Of a stretch of DNA of 64,000 nucleotides, positions 16,144 to 23,081 are shown one piece after another. Position 1 is the first letter of the stretch; each line of letters starts with the position of its first letter. The stretch is from positions 1 to 64,000 of the IMG/VR virus record IMGVR_UViG_3300032516_000004, one strand, 5' to 3'. The notes under the pieces were generated by a model. That model was given only the letters and a program-made list of their open reading frames with translations, searched no databases and was not told where the DNA came from. This stretch comes from a virus. A program made the position numbers and the translations under genes.

Positions 16144-16227
16144 TCATGATCCGCCATTAACATTAAAGACTAATATTCGAGTCCATTGACAGCTGTTTAT
16201 ATCCCAAACCCACACATATTCATACAT
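16144..16227 (-). CDS. possible very small protein, 27 aa
   Basis: AAGGGG precedes the ATG at 16227. The frame encodes an aromatic peptide (EYVWVWDINSCQWTRILVF) and ends just before the likely start of the next gene. Its length makes it uncertain, but ribosome site, position and composition are consistent. Confidence 0.35.
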   Translation of the reverse strand: MYEYVWVWDINSCQWTRILVFNVNGGS

Positions 16228-16303
16228 TGAAATTCCCCTTAAGTTCTCGGTGTTCGTATAGCCATCGTTTTCTAAGCATCCTGTCAACCTTCTAATAAAG
16301 TGT

Positions 16304-16391
16304 TGGTGCCTGGGGAGGGGCACGATCCCTCAATCCCTTACGGGCAACAGTTTTTAAGACTGTTCAGTATACCAAATTCCTGCACCCAGGC
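16304..16391 (-). tRNA. tRNA-Leu (anticodon UAA) with encoded CCA
   Basis: The 88-base minus-strand gene has a 7-bp acceptor stem (GCCTGGG with CCCAGGC, then ACCA). The anticodon stem is ACAGT/ACTGT around loop CTTAAAA, giving anticodon UAA. It has a long variable arm with a CCC/GGG stem, as expected for Leu, and a T stem GAGGG/CCCTC. The seven-base T loop reads ATCGTGC instead of the usual TTCGANN, which is unusual. It lies inside a leftward run of protein genes and is probably processed from their transcript. It reads UUA codons. Confidence 0.85.
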
Positions 16392-16439
16392 ACATCAACA
16401 CTTTGGTGGACCCACTCGGCCCATATCATTCTTTTATAG

Positions 16440-16670
16440 TCACCGGGCGGTCTTGGTCAATTGCTGGACCTGTTCTGAGATGTCGGCCAGCATAGCATTG
16501 ACCCGATTTGCCTCATTTCTCAGAAATGGCACTCGCTCCACATCTCCGACCCTAGCTGCCCTTACAAGCTCACTCACCAGTGTGTCACGGCGATTCACCA
16601 AATGACGACGGTTCTTCCGACAAGTGTACAGTTGATCCACGGGACGACGGAAACTAGTGGTTTGTGACAT
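16440..16670 (-). CDS. hypothetical helical protein, 76 aa
   Basis: AAGGAG precedes the ATG. A basic, mostly helical product (repeated R with V/L, then ADISEQVQQLTKT). It may bind nucleic acid or form a coiled coil. No family is recognised. Confidence 0.6.
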   Translation of the reverse strand: MSQTTSFRRPVDQLYTCRKNRRHLVNRRDTLVSELVRAARVGDVERVPFLRNEANRVNAMLADISEQVQQLTKTAR

Positions 16671-16739
16671 AACAGGCTCCTTCCAACCCTGGGTCTTAAT
16701 GACTGGCCGGGACCACCCCAGACATCCATCAAGACGTTG

Positions 16740-16958
16740 CTATTCTACTGGTAATGCCTCAAAGTCATGCATGTCCGCTCCGATTGGTCGAACGGTCGTC
16801 CAATCAAACCCCATTTCATGTCCCAAATCACGCCAAGCATCATTGGCGTTCTGTTGTGGTGAACGTGGCTGCATGCCGCCGAACACCATATACGGAACCG
16901 GTTTACAGGCATCAAGGATCCGGTTTAACTGTTGGTCAGTCATTCGATATCTTTTCAT
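16740..16958 (-). CDS. conserved small phage protein, 72 aa
   Basis: The pattern CKPVPYMVFGG, then PQQNANDAWRDLGHEMGFDW followed by TTV, matches a widespread small protein in phages of Proteobacteria that I recall as being of unknown function. The start overlaps the stop of the zinc-finger gene upstream by four bases. Confidence 0.65.
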   Translation of the reverse strand: MKRYRMTDQQLNRILDACKPVPYMVFGGMQPRSPQQNANDAWRDLGHEMGFDWTTVRPIGADMHDFEALPVE

Positions 16959-17401
16959 CCAACTGCTGCCTTCAAGGTCTCGAGCTGAGCCTGGGTTGCC
17001 GCGATTTCCTGTTCGAGCTGCTCTTTGGTCTTGCCAGCCAGCCGCTTATTGGCCCGTCGAATCTGATCCTTTACTCGGTTAGCTTTCTCCTTGCACGCTT
17101 TGCAAAGCTGTGTCTGCTTGGCGTCTTGCACGTTCACGATGCGCTCAGCCCCACATTCCCGGCACGTGATCACGCACACCACCCCATGGGTGTTTTCCAA
17201 CACCGCAAGATCATCGTCAGTTGCCTGACGACGGCTACCTACCATATATTGTGGGTTAACGGCCTTGGTGGTGGCTTCCCACGCGTACAGCTTCTCAGCT
17301 TCCCGGAGTGCCTGTTTAACAGCCTTCAGTTTCTGCTCTTCTACTTTGATCGCCTGAAGATCCGACACCACACCACTAGTAACCGCTGATTCGATAAACA
17401 T
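16955..17401 (-). CDS. zinc-finger protein, second of a three-member paralogue family
   Basis: 148 aa; AAGGAG precedes the ATG at 17401. Heptad-like helix at about 10-50, then VNPQYMVGSRRQAT, then the finger HGVVCVITCRECGAER..VQDAKQTQLCKACK, then a basic helix and a coiled coil to the end. It is closest to the protein at 20521-20970 (same length and order) and shares the finger with 10357-11025. It is the first gene after a strong sigma-54-type promoter. Confidence 0.7.
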   Translation of the reverse strand: MFIESAVTSGVVSDLQAIKVEEQKLKAVKQALREAEKLYAWEATTKAVNPQYMVGSRRQATDDDLAVLENTHGVVCVITCRECGAERIVNVQDAKQTQLCKACKEKANRVKDQIRRANKRLAGKTKEQLEQEIAATQAQLETLKAAVG

Positions 17402-17465
17402 TGCTGGCTCCTTTTAGCGGAAGTAAATTTAGTGTTGTATGCTCCGCTTGCATACCACCAGATAG

Positions 17466-17481
17466 TGCAGAACGCGTGCCA
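17466..17481 (-). promoter_or_regulatory. sigma-54-type -24/-12 promoter (strong match)
   Basis: Minus strand reads TTGGCACGCGTTCTGCAC, with a perfect TGGCAC box and GG-N10-GC spacing. The predicted start is near 17455, about 55 bases before the ATG at 17401. It would drive the leftward run from 17.4 to 12.7 kb including tRNA-Leu. Confidence 0.75.
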
Positions 17482-17497
17482 AGCTAAACATGTGTGC

Positions 17498-17525
17498 TTG
17501 GTCCATATCTAGAAACCGTTAATAT
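17498..17525 (+). promoter_or_regulatory. possible sigma-70 promoter for the rightward gene at 17552
   Basis: TTGGTC and TAATAT are separated by 16 bases, and the ribosome site AGGAGG at 17541 follows. The match is moderate. It lies back to back with the leftward sigma-54-type element. Confidence 0.4.
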
Positions 17526-17551
17526 TTTATTATTTGGTACAGGAGGAAGTT

Positions 17552-18310
17552 ATGGCTAAAGTATTGATTGTTAATATGGCACCCCAAGCATTGTCGCTCG
17601 ATGTTACGTTGGGGGTAAACGTTATCCGTCGAAACATTGCAACCGGTGGTTCCATTGATATCGGAGATGTAGCGACCATTGAGGCCGTGAATCAGAGCCC
17701 TGTTATTAAAGAACTAGTGGCTGCTGGGACGATTCAAGTTTTAAGCCTTGCCGATCCCACAGATGTCGCGGAAGGTACTAAATTGGTGGTGTCCGGATAC
17801 TTGATGGCTCCAGAACTCGCGGATACCGATGGTATCGTGACATCTACCAACTGGGCTAATGGCCCATTAACGATTGCTGGTCAGCCGGATGTCGCCCGCA
17901 ACATCACGGCAGTTCTGACAGATACCAATAACTCGTGTACAGGTCTCTTAACTATTACGGGTGTGGATCCTGCGGGTCGTCCGGTCGTTGAAGTGATGAG
18001 ACCCAATGGTGCGGGTGCGGGTAAGACACTAACCGGCACCAAAATCTTTGCCCAAGTGACCAGTTGCGTGTTGAGTGGCTGTGCCGGTGGTACGCCATCC
18101 ACGGATGTCGTGGTAATTGGGTATGGTAATGTGGTGGGTCTTCCGTCTGATATCCAAGCCACCACGGCAGTCAAGAGTGTATATCTCGGTGATACCCGAC
18201 AAGCCTCCCCGACCATTAAACTGGGGACTAGTACCAGTGGCGTTGACGCGTCGGCGGGCACCTATGATGGCACCAAGCCCCTGGTCGTGGTTTATAATAC
18301 CGGCGAATAA
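17552..18310 (+). CDS. possible virion protein, 252 aa, beta-rich
   Basis: Start at 17552 because AGGAGG ends six bases before it; the frame is also open from a TTG at 17534. The protein is rich in T, V, G and A with short repeating strands and few charged residues, and carries the segment LTITGVDPAGRPVVEVMRP. This composition is typical of phage decoration, head-fibre or other surface proteins. It is a single gene with its own promoter and strong ribosome site, away from the main structural operon, as expected for a highly expressed virion protein. Identity is inferred. Confidence 0.7.
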   Translation: MAKVLIVNMAPQALSLDVTLGVNVIRRNIATGGSIDIGDVATIEAVNQSPVIKELVAAGTIQVLSLADPTDVAEGTKLVVSGYLMAPELADTDGIVTSTNWANGPLTIAGQPDVARNITAVLTDTNNSCTGLLTITGVDPAGRPVVEVMRPNGAGAGKTLTGTKIFAQVTSCVLSGCAGGTPSTDVVVIGYGNVVGLPSDIQATTAVKSVYLGDTRQASPTIKLGTSTSGVDASAGTYDGTKPLVVVYNTGE

Positions 18311-18386
18311 TCTGACGCTAGATCCTCGAGGAGACGAGCCTGGAATTGGTTCACCGGGTATACAGTCCACACAATCCGATAACCAT

Positions 18387-18791
18387 TCAAGGTAGCTCCT
18401 TACCCAATAGCGCGGTTTCCTGGGCGTCTAAACCGTATTGTGGATCCTGCAATTTTTCGATCTCCTGTTTGATGCGCCGGACAATCAGTGGTTCTTGGCT
18501 ATTGACGAAGATGTAGTGAACCATATCATGGGTATAAACCCAGGCTTTGAAACCATGTTTGAAACTTGGTACCCATTCTTGGCAGAATTCAAAGCCAAAG
18601 TACCAGCACTCATCTTCGGGCATCCCCTGGTAGCTCGCAATATTGGCGACTTGAGTATCTGACGCTTCACTAAGGATCTCAGCAATCTCTAGCCCATGAT
18701 TGGCCGCCTTAGTCAATAGACGGGTAATTTGTTTGAAAATTGCAGGCTTTATAATGGTGAACGGCGGGTGGTCGGTCAACGTAAATAACAT
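18387..18791 (-). CDS. hypothetical protein, 134 aa
   Basis: AAGGAG precedes the ATG. Mixed alpha/beta, with an aromatic middle (ECWYFGFEFCQEWVPSFKHG). The 76 bases between it and the convergent gene at 17552-18310 show no clear terminator. No family is recognised. Confidence 0.6.
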   Translation of the reverse strand: MLFTLTDHPPFTIIKPAIFKQITRLLTKAANHGLEIAEILSEASDTQVANIASYQGMPEDECWYFGFEFCQEWVPSFKHGFKAWVYTHDMVHYIFVNSQEPLIVRRIKQEIEKLQDPQYGLDAQETALLGKELP

Positions 18792-19010
18792 GACTTAGCT
18801 CCTTCCTTGGGTGGTTTAAACACCATTAACTGGGGATTATGGTTTCCCGGTTAGTGGTTGGTAATTATTGTGGGTTGGGTTTACCGTAATATTAAGACAT
18901 TGTATGGTAGCGTATGTTACCAGATATGTGGGTCATGTGACGGTTTTCAGGGTAATGACCGTGGGGTCACACGATATTTTCACAAAGTGTTGACGGCAAT
19001 CTTAGGTCGA

Positions 19011-19029
19011 GACCCCCGGCGACCCCCGG
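19011..19029. repeat. tandem 10-base repeat in the non-coding stretch 18792-19324
   Basis: GACCCCCGG occurs twice in succession with a one-base step. The whole 533-base stretch has no convincing gene. Its left part (18792-19100) is otherwise plain sequence with short imperfect inverted repeats such as GGTA...TACC near 18906-18921. Confidence 0.6.
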
Positions 19030-19101
19030 TCTAGGTATCATGTTAGCGACCTCCCAGCCATAACCCCCAGACGAGACATATTCGAAACGTCTTTCATGTC
19101 T

Positions 19102-19238
19102 AGCGTGTTACCGGTTGGTAACGCTGACATGCCCGTTGTCAACGGTCGTTGACACTTTGTAAACGATCGTTTACAATATGCAACCATTTGCATATTTGAC
19201 TCGTTATCCGGTATGTTACCGGCTGGTAACGCTGACAA
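19102..19238. repeat. palindrome array, possible replication origin or operator cluster
   Basis: Five dyads lie within 137 bases. GTTACCGGTTGGTAAC is at 19107-19122 and its near-copy GTTACCGGCTGGTAAC at 19215-19230; both are followed by GCTGACA. Between them lie TGTCAACGGTCGTTGACA (19137-19154), a perfect TGTAAACGATCGTTTACA (19158-19175) and AATATGCAA/TTGCATATT (19175-19196). Spacing is close and regular. Such arrays serve as iterons, partition sites or regulator sites; which applies here cannot be read from the sequence. Confidence 0.65.
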
Positions 19239-19324
19239 TATATTGGTGAACTACACTACACTTAGACTATTGTGTCTTAATAGTGTTGATCAAGATAAGA
19301 GTAATGCTTAGAACGCAGAACGTG

Positions 19325-19684
19325 TTATCCTCCCATGCGATGGAGCTGGCGACATAGCGAGACCAGCTCCCGTTGTTTGGCTAACACTTCATAGTCCCGC
19401 TTCACGGTTCCGATCCGATTCAGAATTGCCGCTGCATAGTCCCGATCACCTCGAGCCATCGCCTCTTGGGCTAGCTTGAGGCCAAGCTCTACCACGTCGG
19501 TCAGGTCCCCGGTACTTGGTCCTGACATTGCAAAACACACGCCTGCTGGTCTCCGGGGTCGCTTGACCCGCCATCGACCTGCCTTCACGGGCTTGTGCTG
19601 GCAGGCTCCCACGGGCACAGCGGCCCTTGCGATGGTAGCCGAGTATCGGATGATGTCACGGGTCCAGGGTTTTGGTAGATTCAT
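19325..19684 (-). CDS. hypothetical protein, 119 aa
   Basis: The start overlaps the stop of a 34-aa gene (ATGA). A basic N-terminal half is followed by a helical half containing VVELGLKLAQEAMARGD. The 66-aa protein at 23444-23644 has a similar VIEIALKQADEAMASGD, so the C-terminal part looks like a shared module. GC content is above that of the flanking operons. Confidence 0.6.
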   Translation of the reverse strand: MNLPKPWTRDIIRYSATIARAAVPVGACQHKPVKAGRWRVKRPRRPAGVCFAMSGPSTGDLTDVVELGLKLAQEAMARGDRDYAAAILNRIGTVKRDYEVLAKQRELVSLCRQLHRMGG

Positions 19685-19785
19685 GATTCTCCTCTCTTGA
19701 CACGTTCAATTTCCTGTTTCATGGCTAGTTCGATGAACTTGATAATCCGCTCGTCGAACTGGAAATTCCCGGATGGGTCAGACAT
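19681..19785 (-). CDS. small protein, 34 aa
   Basis: An acidic-to-basic helix (DERIIKFIELAMKQEIERVK) coupled through ATGA to the 119-aa gene that follows. It is the first frame after the sigma-54-type element at 19907. Length makes the call moderate. Confidence 0.45.
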   Translation of the reverse strand: MSDPSGNFQFDERIIKFIELAMKQEIERVKRGES

Positions 19786-19906
19786 CTCGTTCTCGGGTCA
19801 TGGTTCCTTTCAGCAATACTTGACAGCTGTTATTCGCTGTGTTACCCTGAACCCTTTCTAGGATTCAGGGCGACCACACCACCGACTCCCCCACCCCCCC
19901 TACCGC

Positions 19907-19922
19907 TGCACCGTGGATGCCA
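19907..19922 (-). promoter_or_regulatory. sigma-54-type -24/-12 promoter
   Basis: Minus strand reads TTGGCATCCACGGTGCAG: GG-N10-GC with -24 box TGGCAT. Predicted start near 19896, about 110 bases before the ATG at 19785. The flanking 19786-20046 stretch otherwise holds only C-rich runs (19888-19900) and short CCCGG repeats, with no gene seen. Confidence 0.65.
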
Positions 19923-20046
19923 AGCCAAACATCTTGTGGTATCTTGGGACATCGACGGCTCGTGGTCGTAAGGTTAACTGCAACCTAGAAATCTCCAGAT
20001 CCCGGAGATTATCCGGGTCCACGGTCGGAAAATGTCTAGGTCCCGG

Positions 20047-20214
20047 TTATGACCAGTGGATCATGGACCGGAGAAAGTCCCGGTCTATTATCACCTCCTT
20101 GGGCTTTGCCTCCACTAGGGTCAGACCACCCAGGAAATCGGGGTCAATAAGCGGCCGGGTCACATCTTCACGGGTAGTGTCAACGGGTCTACGGACTTTC
20201 TTGGACTTCTTCAT
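20047..20214 (-). CDS. hypothetical protein, 55 aa
   Basis: AAGGAGG precedes the ATG at 20214. The N-terminus is lysine-rich (KKSKKVRR) and the rest is mixed. A longer upstream frame overlaps a better gene and lacks a ribosome site. No family is recognised. Confidence 0.5.
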   Translation of the reverse strand: MKKSKKVRRPVDTTREDVTRPLIDPDFLGGLTLVEAKPKEVIIDRDFLRSMIHWS

Positions 20215-20224
20215 GGTATCCTCC

Positions 20225-20371
20225 TTAAAGGGTTGCTTTCTTGTCTTCACAGTAGCCAATGACGTCAACACAGATGTCGTACAGGAAATCATCTCGAGCA
20301 AAGAGCCTTGCCTCTGCTGGTGCGTCACCTCTTGCTTGAGCGGCCTTGAAATCCTCATGTCCCACTTTCAT
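20225..20371 (-). CDS. hypothetical protein, 48 aa
   Basis: The frame encodes a compact, protein-like sequence (HEDFKAAQARGDAPAEARLF, then ICVDVIGYCED). Its ATG overlaps the stop of a six-codon leader ORF that has its own AAGGAGG. The leader and this gene are therefore probably coupled. Confidence 0.5.
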   Translation of the reverse strand: MKVGHEDFKAAQARGDAPAEARLFARDDFLYDICVDVIGYCEDKKATL

Positions 20372-20480
20372 GAGAATATCGTCTCCATGGTATCCTCCTT
20401 GTTGGTTGTTTGCAGACTTGTCTCGCGCCCCTCTTCCCTATTTCACCCCAGGCTTGGGACTGGGCGTTGGCGGGTTAGCG

Positions 20481-20501
20481 GGGAGGGCTTTGCGCCCTCC
20501 C
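20481..20501 (-). terminator. GC-rich hairpin after the gene at 20521-20970
   Basis: A perfect 8-bp stem GGGAGGGC/GCCCTCCC with a five-base loop stands 20 bases past the stop codon. There is no T run, so it may be an RNA-stabilising hairpin rather than an intrinsic terminator. The region 20392-20520 holds no gene. Confidence 0.45.
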
Positions 20502-20520
20502 GATTGAAGACTTGTCTCAG

Positions 20521-20970
20521 CTACGCAACCTTGGCGGCGGTCATGGCTTCAAGCTGGACTCGGGCGGCTTCGATGTCCCGTTCCAGGTCCGCGACTGTCC
20601 GACCGGACAACCGTTTGGTGGTCCGATGGGCCTTCGCCTTGACCTGGTTGACCGTGGCTTTGCAGTGCTTGCAGAATCGGCACTGCCGAGCATCCTGAAG
20701 GTTCACAATTCGACGCTCTCCGCATTCCTGGCACATGATCTCACAGACCTGGCCATGACAATGACCGAGACTCGACACTTCTTCGGTGGCTCGGCGAACG
20801 CTCCCGATCTGGTACTGGGGATTGACGGCTGCTACTTCGGCTTCCCAATCGGCCAGTCGCTGAGCGGCCTTGAGAGATCGCTCGACCGCTTTCAGCTCGC
20901 GCTCCTTGGCTTTCAAGGCCTCGATGTCTTGGTTGCTTGAACGGCTCTCGATTTTGAGGGTTGCTTGCAT
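20521..20970 (-). CDS. zinc-finger protein, third of a three-member paralogue family
   Basis: 149 aa with AAGGAG before the ATG. Order: coiled-coil helix at about 15-45, VNPQYQIGSVRRAT, the finger CHGQVCEIMCQECGERR..LQDARQCRFCKHCK, then a basic helix. It matches 16955-17401 along its full length. The gene is GC-rich compared with the paralogue at 10357, so the copies have had different histories. Confidence 0.7.
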   Translation of the reverse strand: MQATLKIESRSSNQDIEALKAKERELKAVERSLKAAQRLADWEAEVAAVNPQYQIGSVRRATEEVSSLGHCHGQVCEIMCQECGERRIVNLQDARQCRFCKHCKATVNQVKAKAHRTTKRLSGRTVADLERDIEAARVQLEAMTAAKVA

Positions 20971-20989
20971 GGTACTCCTTGGCCTTTCT

Positions 20990-21063
20990 GACCCCGAAGG
21001 GTCGGGTTTAGGGACTCTGAACCCACGACATAAGGTCAGCTGAGGTTCAAGGGGTGAACCTCA
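20990..21063 (-). promoter_or_regulatory. leader hairpins upstream of the zinc-finger gene
   Basis: Two perfect dyads lie in the predicted untranslated leader: TGAGGTTCA/TGAACCTCA (21041-21063) and GACCC/GGGTC around a CGAA tetraloop (20990-21003). They could be stability elements or a control structure. Nothing else is seen between 20971 and 21150. Confidence 0.4.
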
Positions 21064-21155
21064 GTCTTCCTTATACTACCACTATATCTACCGTGTACCG
21101 CTACCGTGACCACTGATCTTGGGTCACACGGTCTGCCCACCACAATAAGAGAAAC

Positions 21156-21171
21156 TGCAATTTTCGTGCCT
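21156..21171 (-). promoter_or_regulatory. sigma-54-type -24/-12 promoter
   Basis: Minus strand reads AGGCACGAAAATTGCAGT: GGCACG at -24, TTGCA at -12, with GG-N10-GC spacing. The predicted start near 21145 gives a structured leader of about 175 bases before the ATG at 20970. Confidence 0.65.
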
Positions 21172-21195
21172 GCTCGTCCCTTGCTATACGTTGTC

Positions 21196-21399
21196 ATGTT
21201 TTACCTCACATGTGTTGCAGTGTATGGTATTGTCGAAGTTCGCGATAAACCGCTAACCGTAAGCCAGTCAATCAGTTTTTCACACACATTATATGATCTG
21301 ATATACCCCACCATTGAACGTTTGTACAGTATCGTGCAGGACTTGTCCCGTGGGTCCCCCGCCAGCCATCCCGTGGGTCCCGTGAAGGTGGCTAAGTAG
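21196..21399 (+). CDS. possible small membrane-associated protein, 67 aa
   Basis: The ATG at 21196 begins with FYLTCVAVYGIV, part of a hydrophobic stretch; the frame is open from 21106 but that part overlaps the leftward promoter. No ribosome site is visible, and TGCTATACG just upstream may be an extended -10. Low confidence. Confidence 0.3.
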   Translation: MFYLTCVAVYGIVEVRDKPLTVSQSISFSHTLYDLIYPTIERLYSIVQDLSRGSPASHPVGPVKVAK

Positions 21400-21415
21400 T
21401 TAATTCGAACTGACT

Positions 21416-21568
21416 TTGGTGGGGTCCCCCGACCCCCCCGAGGTATTAAGCAAGAAATTACAGGCCCATGGCATTGAAGCTGGCCCCACATCCCCTCATA
21501 TTGACGAAGCAATCCGTCGTCTAGATAACCAAGAACTCACACGTAATACCGTCGAAACATTACCATAG
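21416..21568 (+). CDS. possible small protein, 50 aa
   Basis: A TTG/GTG-started frame encodes a protein-like sequence (VLSKKLQAHGIEAGPTSPHI, then AIRRLDNQEL). Its stop overlaps the AGGAG that serves the next start, suggesting coupling. No ribosome site of its own. Confidence 0.3.
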   Translation: MVGSPDPPEVLSKKLQAHGIEAGPTSPHIDEAIRRLDNQELTRNTVETLP

Positions 21569-21577
21569 GAGTCTATC

Positions 21578-21722
21578 ATGTCCAAAGAAGATCCCACAAC
21601 CTCCTAAGATTCAAGACCTAGATCTCTGGATTACCGACTTCGAAGACGCTGAATTTAGTATTGTGGACCCATATGATATTGGGGTCCCGTTTCCCGGTAA
21701 TCCCTTGTCCCACCACGCGTAA
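21578..21722 (+). CDS. possible frameshifted small gene (+1 shift at TCC TAA)
   Basis: AGGAG precedes the ATG, but frame 0 stops at TAA after nine codons (21605-21607). Skipping one base at TCC-TAA continues a plausible acidic sequence (KIQDLDLWITDFEDAEFSIV) to a stop at 21722. Whether the shift is programmed, a mutation or an error cannot be told. It runs against the 3' end of a leftward frame at 21655. Confidence 0.3.
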
Positions 21723-21984
21723 ACGCGTGGTGGGGGATATGGGCATCGCACGATCTGTTGAATGACCTGAATGGATGTGCGTCGATGAGGTATGTCGTCT
21801 GGGGAGTTTCGACCGGGCCGGATAAGATGGGATTGTCGCGGGGATAGACCCATGTGGTCGGGTCGAGGTCGAGGCGACTCGACTTGTCAAACCGGGTCGT
21901 TTCGACTGGGAAGGATACGTCATATAGGCGCGGCTCATAATGGTTCGGCTTGTCATATGATTTGTCTACCGGACCTTTACGCAT
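21655..21984 (-). CDS. hypothetical protein, 109 aa
   Basis: The ATG overlaps the end of the RAMP-like gene by 19 bases. The first 80 residues look like a real protein (DKSYDKPNHYEPRLYDVSF); the last 25 run through the perfect inverted repeat at 21709-21734 and look less so. No family is recognised. Confidence 0.4.
   Translation of the reverse strand: MRKGPVDKSYDKPNHYEPRLYDVSFPVETTRFDKSSRLDLDPTTWVYPRDNPILSGPVETPQTTYLIDAHPFRSFNRSCDAHIPHHAFTRGGTRDYRETGPQYHMGPQY
21709..21734. repeat. perfect 12-bp inverted repeat
   Basis: CCCACCACGCGT and ACGCGTGGTGGG are separated by AA. No T run follows on either strand, so it could be a protein-binding dyad or a hairpin limiting converging transcripts. Confidence 0.6.
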
Positions 21985-22634
21985 TCAACGGCCCGACTCT
22001 TCCCATATCCTTGGCTTCGGTCTGACCCTATCCCAAGATCCCGGAGATACAGGATTGCAAATCCAAGAGCTTCTTCGGTGACGGTTCCTCGACACAGCAT
22101 TTTAACCGTAAATGTAACCTCCACGTCATGTAGGATGTCAAATTTTTTCAACGAGTTTCGGGGTCCACTGGCCGTCATGACATGAATGGCCCGTTCTTCC
22201 TGACCCACCTCTTTGATCGGCTCTCCGTTACGGGTAAAGTAACATCGATCCTCGACCACGAATACCTGGTCCGCGACTTTGCTCTTCAATGCCTTGATTC
22301 CCACCATATCCTTGATAATGTTAGCCGCTTCCTTGAGCCCACTCTTGATACACCGGCCTTCAATATAAAGCCCCCGATCATCGCGTTTGAAAATTGTCCA
22401 ACTTCGGGTTTCTTTGTCGTCGGCCACTTCCGGGAGTTCCTGGACCGTGGCTTCCACAATCTTGGCCTTGTCTTCAGCACTTTTAGCCTTGCACGTTGCA
22501 TTGATCCATCCTTCGATCATCTGTGGATTGGCTGGGGTCCCGCCCACCGCATTTACCAAATGTAGGGTTACTCGATACTCGCTAAATACTTGGTCGTCAA
22601 ATTTCTGTTTCATAGCTTCAAAATCAAATGTCAT
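21966..22634 (-). CDS. protein with RAMP-superfamily-like motifs, 222 aa
   Basis: AGGAGG precedes the ATG, and a strong sigma-54-type promoter lies just upstream. Near residue 130 the sequence reads LYIEGRCIKSGLKEA, like the PGSSLKGALR segment of type III CRISPR RAMP proteins (Csm3/Cmr4-like). Near residue 208 it reads LGIGSDRSQGYGK, like their glycine-rich loop. Order and spacing of the two motifs and total length suit a single RAMP (ferredoxin-like) protein. There is no CRISPR array or other Cas gene in the window. This may be a free-standing RAMP-fold phage protein or a decoy of Cas subunits; it is inferred from motifs only. Confidence 0.5.
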   Translation of the reverse strand: MTFDFEAMKQKFDDQVFSEYRVTLHLVNAVGGTPANPQMIEGWINATCKAKSAEDKAKIVEATVQELPEVADDKETRSWTIFKRDDRGLYIEGRCIKSGLKEAANIIKDMVGIKALKSKVADQVFVVEDRCYFTRNGEPIKEVGQEERAIHVMTASGPRNSLKKFDILHDVEVTFTVKMLCRGTVTEEALGFAILYLRDLGIGSDRSQGYGKSRAVECVKVR

Positions 22635-22658
22635 ATTACCTCCTAATAATCAGTAGAT

Positions 22659-22674
22659 TGCAGGCGTCGTGCCA
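22659..22674 (-). promoter_or_regulatory. sigma-54-type -24/-12 promoter (strong match)
   Basis: Minus strand reads TTGGCACGACGCCTGCAA: TGGCACG plus TGCA with GG-N10-GC. Predicted start near 22648, only about 14 bases before the ATG at 22634, leaving just room for AGGAGG. The adjoining 22675-22744 contains an ATATCAATAT/ATATTGATAT dyad that may be an operator for the rightward genes. Confidence 0.75.
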
Positions 22675-22744
22675 ACATATATCAATATACCGACAAGTTC
22701 CGACGCTTATATTTAGACGATATATTGATATCGTGGAGATCAAA

Positions 22745-23056
22745 ATGTTTGTTCTGTTATTAAATAATATGCAATCACCCAATATTGAAATCGTGGAACC
22801 CGTAGCAAAGGCTGAAACTCAAGAAGCACTAATGTCATTTATTGAAAGAGAGCGCGTAGCTGCCTATCGAGAACCTGGGGAGAATTATTATGGGACCACG
22901 ATGTGGGGTAAAAACTTTAGAAAAGGTGGTGTCCTGGAATGGTACAATCCCCCGTTTTCTGACCAATATATTGTGGACTTGGGTACTGAGGATGATTGGG
23001 CTACCAGTGCCAGGGCACAATATAGGCAGCAAATAAATTCAATTCCTAGTGTCTAA
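22745..23056 (+). CDS. hypothetical protein, 103 aa
   Basis: GGAG precedes the ATG at 22745. Mixed, with a W/Y/P-rich middle. It opens the rightward block 22.7-26.1 kb. No family is recognised. Confidence 0.6.
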   Translation: MFVLLLNNMQSPNIEIVEPVAKAETQEALMSFIERERVAAYREPGENYYGTTMWGKNFRKGGVLEWYNPPFSDQYIVDLGTEDDWATSARAQYRQQINSIPSV

Positions 23057-23081
23057 ATTGGAAAGTAGGAAGCATCGTATC

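Noticed and set aside
16300-16605. Rightward 101-codon frame over tRNA-Leu
   Set aside because: It starts within the tRNA gene on the other strand and overlaps a well-supported leftward gene; it is a shadow frame.
19038-19238. Leftward 66-codon frame across the palindrome array
   Set aside because: Its repeated SALPxGN segments are only the translation of the duplicated GTTACC dyad; there is no ribosome site, and the DNA structure explains it better.
19102-19238. CRISPR array
   Set aside because: The repeats are dyads of different sequence with no constant repeat-spacer pattern; only one dyad occurs twice.
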